From: Ilyomonas sp963847085
Lineage (GTDB): Bacteria; Bacteroidota; Bacteroidia; Chitinophagales; Chitinophagaceae
Length of the DNA: 64,000 nt
NCBI GenBank assembly: GCA_963847085.1
Contig: CAWJYO010000012.1
Span: 46,337-110,336, forward strand
Reading direction: 5' to 3'
Shown: positions 44,283 through 54,400 of the stretch, piece after piece
Layout: every line of letters begins with the position of its first letter
Numbering within the stretch: position 1 is the stretch's first letter
Made by a program: the position numbers and the translations under genes
The notes under the pieces: generated by a model
What the model was told of the DNA's origin: nothing
Seen by the model: the letters and a program-made list of their open reading frames with translations, nothing else
The model's database searches: none

Positions 44283-44843
44283 TTACAATCCATAATAACA
44301 TTTCCGGCAACGCGGTTCGTACACATCTTTTTCGCCCAGCACAACCTGCTTTTGCTGCGCTGTGATGCGATAAGAATACGAAGCAATATTGCCACACACA
44401 ACACAGATTGCATGAAGTTTGGTAACATCATCGGCAATGGAAAGCAATTGCGGCATTGGTCCGAAAGGCTTGCCCGAAAAATCTTTATCCAAACCGGCAA
44501 CAACCACGCGAATTCCTTTGCGGGCAAGGGTTTCGCACACATTGATAAGCTCATCATCAAAAAACTGGGCTTCATCAATTCCTACTACATCCACTTCGTT
44601 CGACAACAACAAAATGGTTTGCGAATTATCAACCGGCGTACTTTTCATTTCGGTAGTATTGTGGCTTACCACATTCAGAGCGTGGTAGCGGGTATCGAAA
44701 GCAGGCTTGAAAATTTCGGCCCTTCGGTTCGCAATTTTTACACGGTTTAACCGGCGTATCAGCTCTTCGGTTTTGCCGCTAAACATGCCGCCGCAAATGA
44801 CTTCTATCCAGCCTCTGCCATAAACATGAGGTTCGGTAAACAT
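44283..44843 (-). CDS. tdk: thymidine kinase
   Basis: A 186-residue type II thymidine kinase of the nucleotide salvage pathway. The P-loop is GGMFSGKTEELIRRL (18-32), the second ATP site is DVVGIDEAQFFDDEL, and the zinc-binding cysteines are in AICVVCGNIASYS and YEPRCRKCYYGL. It is the first gene of the set leading into ccmB. Confidence 0.95.
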   Translation of the reverse strand: MFTEPHVYGRGWIEVICGGMFSGKTEELIRRLNRVKIANRRAEIFKPAFDTRYHALNVVSHNTTEMKSTPVDNSQTILLLSNEVDVVGIDEAQFFDDELINVCETLARKGIRVVVAGLDKDFSGKPFGPMPQLLSIADDVTKLHAICVVCGNIASYSYRITAQQKQVVLGEKDVYEPRCRKCYYGL

Positions 44844-44918
44844 TTTTACAATTGAATACCTGCAAATAAAAACCTTATTACCTTAGCTTTGCCCGAATCC
44901 GAAAAAATATCGCTTAGC

Positions 44919-45673
44919 ATGGAAAAAGTAGGTGCGCTTATCAATCGTTTGCAACAACAATATGCCGATAAAGCAGATGAATCTTCTTTACTGAATACCG
45001 CTTTGCTTTTGGTTACCGAATTGCAGCAAAACAATCAGGCCGAAAACAAAGCGCCTGCCGGCAAAGTAAGCATAATCATGCCCTTCAAACCGTTTGAAGT
45101 AACCGTTTCGGAAACAGAAGAAAATGAACAAAACCAAAACGCCACAAACAGAACGAAAGCACTTCTGTTAAGCCTGCGGAAGACCCCAATTTACAACTGG
45201 TAAAAGAAGAAATCATTCTGCCACAGACTATTGAGCTGGAGCCGGTGCAAACATCGTCTGTCAACACGTTGGCTGAAGAAAAATACAACGATGTGATGGA
45301 TCACATTCCTACGCTTGCACAACAGGAACCGAAAGTGGTTTATGAACTGAACGATACTGCACAAACGAGCGAGCCGAGCATTAATGATACGCTAAAGCCG
45401 CAGACTACTGAAGCGGGAAGCAGGTTGAAAGAAGAACCGATAAAAGATCTACGCAAAGCCATTGGCATCAACGATAAATATTTGTTTATAAAAGAATTGT
45501 TTCGCAACGATGAAGTGGCTTATGAGCGTTCTATTAAAACCATCAATTCGTTTCATATTTTACCCGAAGCCGAATATTGGATACAACGGGAAATGATATA
45601 TAAATTGGGTTGGGACGATAAGAATCCTGCCGTAAAAGCATTCTATCAATTAGTAAGAAGACGCTTCTCCTGA
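44919..45673 (+). CDS. conserved hypothetical protein, one frameshift
   Basis: About 251 codons. The N-terminal part (MEKVGALINRLQQQYADKAD) is helical, then a proline- and acid-rich linker, and after a frame change near 45150 the C-terminal domain EEPIKDLRKAIGINDKYLFI, ELFRNDEVAYERSIKTI and ILPEAEYWIQREM. This C-terminal helical domain recurs in Bacteroidota proteins of unknown function. A TAGCTTTG box (44884-44891) could be its -7 element. It overlaps the waaA stop by about 28 bases. Confidence 0.65.
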
Positions 45674-46903
45674 ATGTAAGCTATAATCTGTCCTGTTGCA
45701 CCTGCATTTATTTTTACAAATTCGCCGGAAGCCTTGCCGGCAGCCGCTTTGAAGGCTTCGTCAGTTAATAATTTATTCAGTATATTTTCCAATTCCAACG
45801 CATTGTTCACACTAAATGCGCCGCCTTCTTCAATTAGATCATCGGTTTCAGGAAAGTTATCATGTTCAGGGCCAAACACAACCGGTTTGGCAAACACGGC
45901 AGCTTCTAAAATGTTATGAATGCCATCGCCACCAAAAGCACCGCCGATGTAAGCAATATCTGCGTAAAAATAAATGCGGCTTAGCATACCAATGTTGTCA
46001 ATAAGTAACGTGTTTACATCTTCACCAATCGCAGTGTTTTCAAACTGCGAATAACGGATGGTATGCTTATACAAACGCTCACATTCCTGCAGTCGTTCTT
46101 CGCTAATATCGTGCGGTGCAATTACAAAGCGCATAGCCGGATGATGAATTACAAAATGATCAAGCTCTTCATCATCTTCCGTCCACGTGCTGCCGGCAAC
46201 CAGCACTTTTTTGTTTTGGCAAAATTGTTCAATCAGGCGCAACGGTTCAAAGTGATTAGCAGTTTGCAGCACACGATCAAAGCGCGTATCGCCACTGATG
46301 CTTGCATTGTTGATGCTGATAGAATGAAGCAGATGACAGCGAAGTTTGGTTTTGCACAAAAATATGGGTGAAACAATGCAACATGCTTTTGTGAAAGTCG
46401 CCATACGCTTTAAAAAACGGCTGGTTTTTTCTGAATAATGCTGATATCAATAAGAGCGGGATGTGGTGCTTTTTGATTTGAGTTAAATAATAATACCAAA
46501 ACTCATACTTAACAAAAACAACGAGCGAAGGCTTTACAATTTGTATCAATTGTTGTGCATTGTTTTTACTATCTATGGGCAGATAACAAATGGCATCGGC
46601 GCCTGCATAGTTCTTGCGGATTTCATATCCTGAAGGAGAAAAAAAAGTAATGAGTAACTGGTGCTGCGGATATTGTTTTTTGATAGCTTCCATCACTGGT
46701 TTTCCTTGTTCAAATTCGCCCAGCGATGCGCAATGAAACCAAACCACTGGCTTTGTGTTGCCATCAAACTTGCTTTGCAGGTAAGCGAATACATTTCTTC
46801 TTCCATCAATCCAAAGCTTTGCTTTTTTGTTGTTGAACAAAGCCAGCAATTTTGCGCCGGTTGGATAGAGTGAAATAAAAATGTTGTAAAAGAGTTTGAT
46901 CAT
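45646..46903 (-). CDS. waaA: 3-deoxy-D-manno-octulosonic acid (Kdo) transferase, one frameshift
   Basis: About 419 codons encoding the Kdo transferase of lipid A/LPS core synthesis. The first frame holds WFHCASLGEFEQGKPVMEAI, ITFFSPSGYEIRKNYAGAD and VVFVKYEFWYYYL. After a break near 46335 the second frame holds INNASISGDTRFDRVL, KVLVAGSTWTEDDEELD, and IGGAFGGDGIHNILEAAVFAKP. The start MIKLFYNIFISLYPTGAKLL at 46903 is chosen; the longer open frame before it is only a MITE. The N-terminal hydrophobic anchor is short but present. Confidence 0.92.
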
Positions 46904-46947
46904 GGTTACGATGAAAGTACAAAGAAACAAAAAATAAAAAGGGACAA

Positions 46948-47041
46948 TATCGTTTAGGTAGTGGTACAGTTTGAAATATTTCAATTAAAAAACCTGACAG
47001 GTTATCGCCACTTTTTCAAACTGTACCACTACTATCGTTTA
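46948..47041. mobile_element. 76-bp MITE with 9-bp target-site duplication
   Basis: Terminal inverted repeats of 19 bp (GTAGTGGTACAGTTTGAAA at 46958-46976 and its exact complement at 47014-47032) enclose about 37 bases that contain AACCTGACAGGTT. The direct repeat TATCGTTTA lies at 46948-46956 and 47033-47041, one base (G) outside the left arm and abutting the right arm. That is the footprint of a transposition with a 9-bp duplication. No transposase is encoded. It lies between waaA and the sirtuin gene, in both upstream regions. Confidence 0.8.
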
Positions 47042-47175
47042 CAAATGTTATGGTATCATAACATAAAATGTCTCCAAATTCAGATTGCTCTTTTTTGATT
47101 CTAAATTTTGAGGTGATCTCTTTTTACTTCCACTTTCCTCTTATCTTACAACCATCTCAATCATTCATTTTATCT

Positions 47176-47862
47176 ATGAAAAAACACATTGTTGTTCTCA
47201 CCGGCGCGGGCATTAGTGCAGAAAGCGGTTTGAAAACATTTCGGGATGCCGGTGGTTTGTGGGAAGGTTTTAATGTAGAGGAAGTTGCCACACCTCGTGC
47301 CTGGAAAAAGAATCCCGCACTGGTGTTAGATTTCTATAATAAACGTCGTGCCGATGTGGCGAAAGCCGCTCCCAATGCGGCTCACAAAGGTTTGGCAGAA
47401 CTGGAGAAAGATTACGAAGTAACCATCATCACCCAAAATATTGATGACCTTCATGAGCGTGGCGGCAGCACGAATGTTATGCACTTGCATGGTGAAATTT
47501 TTAAAATGCGCAGCGAGAAGAATGAACATTTAGTTTATAAAATCAGAGATGAGATTTTATTAGGACAAACTGCCGAAGATGGTGCACAACTGCGTCCGCA
47601 CATTGTATGGTTTGAAGAAGAAGTTCCCATGATTGCAAAGGCTGCACAGATTGCGGGCACGGCAGATATTTTTGTTGTGATTGGTACTTCGCTGGCGGTG
47701 TATCCGGCAGCGGGTTTGATCAATTATGCGCCACGATTTGTTCCTAAGTTTATCATTGATAAGAACATTCCTGAAGTGAATGCTATTATCAATCTAACCA
47801 AAATTGAAAAGCCTGCCACAGAAGGCGTAAAGGAATTGAAGAAACTGCTGGCTGATTTGTGA
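47176..47862 (+). CDS. sirtuin-type NAD-dependent protein deacylase
   Basis: A 228-residue sirtuin of the CobB class. NAD-binding and catalytic motifs are VLTGAGISAESGLKTFRD (8-25), TQNIDDLHERGGS, LHGEIF (catalytic His) and VVIGTSLAVYPAAGL. The Zn module has no cysteine at all, and in fact the whole protein lacks Cys. The motif usually written RPHIVWFGE reads RPHIVWFEE. The start at MKKHIVVLTGAG (47176) is used; the longer frame has a non-homologous leader. Likely targets are acyl-lysines on metabolic enzymes. Confidence 0.88.
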   Translation: MKKHIVVLTGAGISAESGLKTFRDAGGLWEGFNVEEVATPRAWKKNPALVLDFYNKRRADVAKAAPNAAHKGLAELEKDYEVTIITQNIDDLHERGGSTNVMHLHGEIFKMRSEKNEHLVYKIRDEILLGQTAEDGAQLRPHIVWFEEEVPMIAKAAQIAGTADIFVVIGTSLAVYPAAGLINYAPRFVPKFIIDKNIPEVNAIINLTKIEKPATEGVKELKKLLADL

Positions 47863-47959
47863 ATTATGATTGCTGTTGCCTACATTCATTCCGTAATTGT
47901 TAGTGTTTGGTTTTGCACATATTTGGTGATTATACAGAGTTCTTCCTCTAATCAAACAT

Positions 47960-48066
47960 CGTCATTGCGAGGCACGAAGCAATCTGTGGATTATTATAAA
48001 TGATGATTACAAATAGTAAACAAGTTAAACAACAAAACACAGATTGCTTCGTGCCTCGCAAAGACG
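47960..48066. repeat. REP-like long inverted repeat, copy 2
   Basis: Arms at 47960-47988 and 48038-48066 are 29 bases with one mismatch; the core is TTGCGAGGCACGAAGCAATC and its complement. Compared with copy 1 (14013-14160) one base pair is changed in both arms together. It fills the gap between the sirtuin and saccharopine-dehydrogenase-like genes. Confidence 0.87.
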
Positions 48067-48090
48067 TGAACATACGTTCCTCATCATTCA

Positions 48091-49371
48091 TCAAAACTCA
48101 ACAAACGAAATTCCATGTTGTGCTAATTCCTTCAATACGGGTTGATAAATAGACGGAATAATAGGAATGTGCAAGCCTCTTTCCTCAATCTTATTTTGGA
48201 GCAATAATGTGGCCGCAATACCAAGCGGCAAGCCCACTGTTTTCGCCATTGCGGTATCAACGTTATCATCCCCTTTTACTGCCAGACAGCTTTTGGTTTT
48301 GTACCTTTTTTCGTTTTGTACATATTCAATTTCATGCAGCATCAGCACCAGATCTTTATCGGATGATTGCAGTGCCAGCTTTCGTTCTAATAAAAACTGA
48401 AGAACATCTGCCGTGCTGCATTTGCCCCTGTTGATAGGTGTTTCTTCCCTCAAACCCAAATACAATAATTGCTGCAAAAACAAATCATCTTTTATTGTAC
48501 TTGTAGTTATATTTCGTTCCTTAAAAAATGCGGCAATAGACAAACCATCAGTATCATAAAAAGCAGCTTCATTGGTCAATTGCAAATCAATGATATGCTT
48601 CCATCCAACACAAAAATCGGGATGCCGCAACGTAGTGCGGATAAAGGTTTGCACATTTTCCAAACCATACAATTTTGCATAGCTTATCGAATCGCGGTTG
48701 GCGTACCAGGCATACTCACCAAAATGGGGAATTGAAACTTTGTGATTGTTTGAAAATAACTCTTCATAAGCTACATTCTTTACTATTCCATCTTCTTTAT
48801 ACACCGCACCAGCTTTTCCCGCTAATATAACATTTCGTGGGTTCCAGCTTATTTTATAATGCCAGGGATTATCGTCGCTTTCCGGTGCAACCAGTCCGCC
48901 GCAATGTGATCGGAACGAACTAATCTCGCCGCCGTTATTTTGAATCTGATGAATGAGTTGCATGGCGCTCATGTGGTCAATGCCGGGGTCTAAACCCATT
49001 TCGCACAAAAACAACAAGCCTTTGTTTTTGATGTCTTTTTCCAAAGCCTTAATGTGTTCATCCACATAAGATGCGGTGAGCAAATGTTTGTTGTAGTAAA
49101 GACAATCTTTAGCTACTAAAATGTGAAGTAAAGGAGGCAATAAAGAAATCACCACATTGGCTTTTTGAACTAACGAAGTGCGTTGGTCATCATCATACAC
49201 ATCAATGCCAACGGGCGTTGCGAGGGGATGATTGCCTACTTTTTGAGCAGCTATAGCAACACTGGCATCTGCTACAAACAGATGCCAGTTGTATTGTGAA
49301 GAAACGTCTTTTAAATAATGTATTAAAACAGAAGAAGATTTACCTGCACCAAAAAGAACAATCGTTTTCAT
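48091..49371 (-). CDS. saccharopine dehydrogenase-like oxidoreductase
   Basis: A 426-residue protein. The start MKTIVLFGAGKSSSVLIHYL opens the Rossmann fold. The middle has LFLCEMGLDPGIDHMSAMQLI and SFRSHCGGLVAPESDDNPWHYKISW, typical of saccharopine dehydrogenase/LYS9-like enzymes. These catalyse the lysine-degradation step from saccharopine to glutamate and aminoadipate semialdehyde. Other family members act in other pathways, so the substrate is only likely. Confidence 0.85.
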   Translation of the reverse strand: MKTIVLFGAGKSSSVLIHYLKDVSSQYNWHLFVADASVAIAAQKVGNHPLATPVGIDVYDDDQRTSLVQKANVVISLLPPLLHILVAKDCLYYNKHLLTASYVDEHIKALEKDIKNKGLLFLCEMGLDPGIDHMSAMQLIHQIQNNGGEISSFRSHCGGLVAPESDDNPWHYKISWNPRNVILAGKAGAVYKEDGIVKNVAYEELFSNNHKVSIPHFGEYAWYANRDSISYAKLYGLENVQTFIRTTLRHPDFCVGWKHIIDLQLTNEAAFYDTDGLSIAAFFKERNITTSTIKDDLFLQQLLYLGLREETPINRGKCSTADVLQFLLERKLALQSSDKDLVLMLHEIEYVQNEKRYKTKSCLAVKGDDNVDTAMAKTVGLPLGIAATLLLQNKIEERGLHIPIIPSIYQPVLKELAQHGISFVEF

Positions 49372-49412
49372 ACCACTAAAATAAGCGTTATGCGGCGCTG
49401 GCAAACAGCTTA

Positions 49413-50819
49413 TTAATCGGCAACGAGGTACAAGGTTTTCTTTTCAGAACTTACCAGGGATACTTTGTATTTAATAGAACTTGACTTATCGCTATCGGGT
49501 ACGCGCACTTCTACATTGTTGCCGCCGTCAATGTTTTTTACATACATCGTTTCGCCTTTTTGATATTTGCCTTTGCTGTCGAAATACTGAACGTCAATTA
49601 CTGCCAGATCAATTGGAAAATCGCTGATATTGTTCACCTGTAAACGAACGTTTTCAACAGCGTTACCTGCTCCACCAATCTTTTTAACCGCCACATAATC
49701 TTCAATTTTTTTTGGCGCGTTTTGTTTCGCAACAGGCGTAGCAACGGGCGGAGTTGTTGTGTTGTTTCCGGTGCCATTTTTTGCTGCTATGCCTGCGTCG
49801 GTTTGTGGTGCAGGCTTGTTATTGTTAGCGACGTTATTGCCTGTAAGAGCTTCCTTTTTTTTCTCGTTTAATGCAAGGCTTTTATCCAACAATTTGCGGG
49901 TTGCTTCGTTTGTTTTTGCCGTATTATTCAATTCCTTTTTTGAAGGAGTATTGGTAAACTCTTGCCTTTCATTTCCCTTTTTTTCAACCGGCTGTTGTGT
50001 TGATGGTATGGCAGTATTTACTTTCTCATTGTTCTTGTTCGCACTATTCTTCTGTGCATTATCGTTAACATTGTTATCAGCGGTTTGCTGTGATAACAAT
50101 GTGTTATCGCCCGCTACATCTGCCTTTTCAACGATAGCGCTGGCGTTTGTTTTTGCCTTATCTTTTTGCTTTAATGTATAACCAACGTAGCCGCCAACCG
50201 ACAATACAAGCAAAGCAACAGCCGCCGTGATGCTTTGTTTCAGATTAGCAGATCTGAATGCAGGTGGCTTACCATTTTTTTCATTCAATACCTTTTCGGC
50301 GTACCGCTTTTTCAGGTCGTCGAGCGATTCGGAATATTTGGTTTCCACTTCAACCGGCTCGTCTTTTTTGGATATTTTTTTATGAGGCTGAGGCTGCCAT
50401 TCTTCATACATTTCCTGCCAGTAAGGCTGGGCGGCTACTTTTTCTTCCACCGGCTCCTTTACAAAGCGATTTTGCGTTGCAGGTTGAATAGAACCGTTGG
50501 TAGACACTTCCATATTACCTGCTTCCACCATAATAATTTTATCGCCTGAAATACGAAAACGAGGCTTCGTTTTCTTAGCAGCCACAGCGTTTTCTTTTGC
50601 GCTATTTTTTGCTTCTTCCTTTTTAAAAAAACGGTCGAAAGGCTGCTCCTCTACTACAGGCGCAAACGCTTTTAATTCAGGAAGTTCCGACGCGTATTGC
50701 CATGCGGCGCCTCTGCCTTCTGCCCATAATAAATCGTAGGGTTTTAAACCCATTTCCTGTAATTGCAAAGCGGTATACGGACCACTTTCTTTATTGTTTC
50801 GAAGTAAGCGGTAAAGCAT
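49413..50819 (-). CDS. GYF_2-domain single-pass membrane protein
   Basis: A 468-residue protein. Residues 1-52 form a GYF_2-like domain (YRLLRNNKESGPYTALQL, then LLWAEGRGAAWQYASELPEL). A basic low-complexity linker follows, then one membrane helix near residue 210 (ITAAVALLVLSVGGYVGYTL). A long Asn/Lys/Thr-rich linker leads to a C-terminal beta-rich domain (VRLQVNNISDFPIDLAVIDV to SLVSSEKKTLYLVAD) probably outside the cytoplasm. Function unknown. It is the last gene of the left piece. Confidence 0.75.
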   Translation of the reverse strand: MLYRLLRNNKESGPYTALQLQEMGLKPYDLLWAEGRGAAWQYASELPELKAFAPVVEEQPFDRFFKKEEAKNSAKENAVAAKKTKPRFRISGDKIIMVEAGNMEVSTNGSIQPATQNRFVKEPVEEKVAAQPYWQEMYEEWQPQPHKKISKKDEPVEVETKYSESLDDLKKRYAEKVLNEKNGKPPAFRSANLKQSITAAVALLVLSVGGYVGYTLKQKDKAKTNASAIVEKADVAGDNTLLSQQTADNNVNDNAQKNSANKNNEKVNTAIPSTQQPVEKKGNERQEFTNTPSKKELNNTAKTNEATRKLLDKSLALNEKKKEALTGNNVANNNKPAPQTDAGIAAKNGTGNNTTTPPVATPVAKQNAPKKIEDYVAVKKIGGAGNAVENVRLQVNNISDFPIDLAVIDVQYFDSKGKYQKGETMYVKNIDGGNNVEVRVPDSDKSSSIKYKVSLVSSEKKTLYLVAD

Positions 50820-51139
50820 ATAAGTAGTTTTTAGTTAGCCCTCGAATTGTTGCACAACTTGAAACTTTTCCGGTACATAAAAAATAGATAACTGCTAAAG
50901 TGAAGAATTATTTTATGGGACGTTCTTTTTCAACAAGGGTTTGAAATAAAGATTAAATTTTAAGAGTTCATTTTAAAAAATGATTAAAAATACCAGCCTT
51001 TGGTTTTGTCGTTATTTTGAAGGGAAAGAAACAATTGAACGGAGAAGAAGGATTGAATACGGTTTTGTAAGTTTTGGTATTGTGCTAAATTTATTTTTGT
51101 AAAAAGGGCTTCAACCGGTATTATCCTGGTTGAAAGCAA
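50820..51139. other. non-coding end of the Bacteroidota piece
   Basis: An AT-rich spacer without a recognisable gene. It holds the start region of the GYF_2 gene and, at its right end, a hairpin with arms GCTTCAACC (51108-51116) and GGTTGAAAGC (51128-51137) next to the T run. This looks like the intrinsic terminator of a gene convergent with whatever followed in the original genome. Confidence 0.6.
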
Positions 51140-51165
51140 TTTTTTTTTTTTTTTTTTTTTTTTTT
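51140..51165. other. 26-base T run at the junction of two unlike genomes
   Basis: An uninterrupted run of 26 T. To its left the sequence is AT-rich and Bacteroidota-like for 51 kb; from the next bases it is GC-rich to the end of the window. No gene crosses it. A homopolymer of this kind is a typical place for an assembler or scaffolder to join unrelated contigs. Confidence 0.88.
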
Positions 51166-51290
51166 ACTCGTTACGAGTACGTATTGCTCGCGACTCTGAC
51201 CCCGCCAGGAGGCCCTCAAGGTCCTGATATTCCGCAGAATAGCGAGAGTCTCGCTGAACACCACCACGGATTTGACGTAACGTCTTTCTC

Positions 51291-51314
51291 GTCCCCACGC
51301 GGAGCGTGGGAACG
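51291..51314. repeat. short REP-type palindrome
   Basis: CCCACGC and GCGTGGG around a 3-base loop, extended by GT and AC, form a hairpin upstream of the RND gene. The sequence is of the CGTTCCCACGC...GCGTGGGAACG kind dispersed in many GC-rich genomes. Confidence 0.6.
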
Positions 51315-51417
51315 ATCCAAAATGGCGGTGTTCGGCGGAGATTCGATGGCGCCCGCTGGTATCGCGCGGGATCGAGCTCCTTCCCGACACGGAATCCAAC
51401 GAGGTTATCCCCGAACC

Positions 51418-54400
51418 ATGTTCACGAAAATTCTCCATCGGCCGGCGTTGGCGATCGTCATCTCGATCATCCTCTTGTTCCTGGGGGTGCTGGGGATCAA
51501 GACCCTTCCGATCGCACAGTTCCCCAACATCGCGCCGCCGACCGTGATGGTTTCCATTTCTTATCCCGGCGCCAGCGCCAATGTCCTGGTCGAATCGGTC
51601 CTGATTCCGTTGGAGCAATCCATCAACGGCGTCCAGAACATGCGTTACATTGCCTCCGTCCGCCACCAGTGCCGGTGAGGCAGCGATCATCATCTACTTC
51701 GAGCCGGGCACGGACCCAAACATCAATGTCGTGAACGTGCAAAACCGGGTCAACATCGTGCTGTTCCAGCTCCCGCCCCTGGTGGTGCGGGAGGGGATCC
51801 TCGTCAGCCAGGTCGTGCCGAGCATGCTGATGTACGTGAACATTTACAGCACGGATCCCGAACGCCGACCAGAAAGACCTTTTCAACTTCGCCAACGTCT
51901 ACGTCATGCCCCGGCTCAAGCGGATCAAGGGCATGGGCATCCCCAGGAATCTCGGCAACCGCATCTTCGCGATGCGGGTCTGGCTGAATCCCGACCGCAT
52001 GCGCGCCTACAACATGTCCTCCGAGGACGTCATGAAGGCCCTGGCGGAACAGAGCATGATCGGTTCGCCCGGACGACTCGGCCAGGCCACGGGGAAGACG
52101 TCGCAATCGAAAGAGTACGTCCTGACCTATATCGGGCGATATCAACAAGCCGGAGCAGTATGCGAACATCATTTTGAAGGCCAATCCCGAAGGTGAGATC
52201 CTGCGGCTCAAGGACGTCGGCGAGGTGGAGTTGGGCCCGCAGTTCTTCGATATTTACTCGGACATCAACGGGCATCCCGCGGCGTCCATCGTTCTCAAGC
52301 AGGCTCCCGGCTCCAACGCCGCCGAGGTCATCGAGGAGATCAAGACGGAACTCGAGCAGATCAAGAAGGAATCATTCCCTCCCGGCATGGACTACGAATT
52401 CGCCTACGACGTCTCCAAGTTCCTGGACGCCTCCATCGAAAAGGTGCTGCACACCCTGCTCGAGGCGTTCATTTTGGTGTCTCTGGTGGTCTACATGTTC
52501 CTCGGGGATTTGCGATCCACGCTGATCCCGATCCTCGCGGTTCCGGTGTCGCTGATCGGGACCTTCTTCGTCTTGCAGTTGATGGGCCTCTCGATCAACC
52601 TGATCACGCTCTTCGCGATGGTGCTCGCGATCGGGGTCGTGGTGGACGACGCGATCGTGGTGGTCGAGGCGGTGCACGCCAAGATGGCCGCAGAAGCACT
52701 TATCGCCCTATCGGGCGACCATGGAGGTGCTTCACGAGATCTCCGGCGCGATCATCGCCATCACCCTGGTGATGACGGCCGTCTTCGTTCCGGTGACTTT
52801 CATTCCCGGGCCGGTCGGCACCTTCTACCGCCAGTTCGGCATCACGATGGCCACGTCCATCATTCTCTCCGGTCTGGTGGCCCTGACGCTGACGCCCGTG
52901 CTCTGTGCGATGATTCTCAAGCCCCACACCCACACCCGACACCGACGACAACACCGGCACGCGACGACAACACGCGGCACCGACCACAACATGAACGGCG
53001 TGAGAAGGCCGCACGGACTAGGAGCAATTTGCTGTTCGCTCTTGGAGGGCTGGTGGTCCTGGGGCACTCACTTATCTGGCGTATCAATTGTGGGGGCCGG
53101 TCGGCTTCCTGTTTATTCGTTCTGCCCTTTGTGCGGCGTGCCTTTGACCGCGCTGTCGAGAAGGTCACGGGCGGTTATGCCGGGATCCTGCGGCGGATCG
53201 TCACGCGCCGCACGCTGACCATGGCCGTCGTCGGGGGCTTTGCCGCCGGCATTGTATGTTGTCAACACGAAGCTCCCGACGGGTTTTATCCCGGGCGAGG
53301 ACCAGGGCATCATCTACGCCGTCCTCCAGACGCCTCCGGGCTCGACGCTCGAGTACACCAACGCCAAGTCCCAGGAACTGGAGGAGATCGCCAAGGAGGT
53401 CGAAGAAGTCACCTCCGTCACCTCGTTGGCCGGTTACGAGGTTCTGACCGAGGGCCGCGGCTCGAACGCGGGAACCTGTATCATCAACCTGAAAAACTGG
53501 TCCGACCGCAAGCGGACCGCACGCCAGATCATTGAGGAACTCGAGGAAAAATGCCGCAGCGGATGACCAACGTGAAGCTCGAGTTCTTCGAACCGCCCGC
53601 GGTTCCCGGCTTCGGCACCGCCGGGGGTATCTCCATGCTCGTCCTCGACAAGACGAACTCCGCCGACTACCAGCGGCTCGGAGAAGTGACCGACAAGTTC
53701 ATGGCCGCCTTGAAAAAACGCAAGGAACTGACGAACCTGTTCACCTTCTACGCCGCCAACTACCCGCAGTACGAGCTGATCATCAACAACGACGTGGCCA
53801 TGCAGAAGGGCGTGTCGATCGGGAAGGCGATGGACAACCTCAACATCCTCATCGGCAGCACTTGGGAGCAGGGCTTCATTCGCTTCAACCAGTTCTACAA
53901 GGTCTACGTCCAGGCCACGCCGGAGTTCCGGCGGTTCCCGGAGGACCTGGACAACATGTTCGTCAAGAACGACAACGGGGAAATGGTCCCCTACTCCTCG
54001 TTCATGACGATCAAGAAGAAGCAGGGCTTGAACGAGATCACCCGCTATAACCTGTACCCCTCCGCCGCCATTCAAGGTGCGCCGGCTCCCGGCTACAGCA
54101 GCGGGCAGGCCATCAAGGCGATCCAGGAGGTCGCCGCCGAGACGCTGCCCCACGGTTACGGCCTCGGCTGGGCAGGCCTCTCTTACGACGAGTCGAAAAA
54201 GGGGAACGAGGCGATTTACATCTTCCTGATCGTCGTCGCCTTCGTCTATCTGGTCCTGGTCGGGCAGTACGAGAGCTTTATCCTGCCGCTGGCCGTGATC
54301 CTGTCGCTGCCGGTCGGGATCTTCGGTTCCTTCTTGTTCCTGCAGGCCATGGGTTTGGCCAACGACGTCTACGCCCAGATCGGTCTGGTCATGCTGGTCG

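Noticed and set aside
46904..46984. 27-residue N-terminal extension of waaA
   Set aside because: It is encoded partly by the MITE and has no homology; the family start is at 46903.
1..51139. tRNA or rRNA genes in the left-hand intergenic regions
   Set aside because: Gaps next to rplK, katG and the leu-ilv genes were read for cloverleaf-like sequence; none was convincing.
51121..51693. Open frames crossing the T run, reading a run of Phe on plus or Lys on minus
   Set aside because: They exist only because a homopolymer has no stop codon; they fuse unrelated AT-rich and GC-rich sequence, and the plus frame only later runs into the real RND start at 51418.
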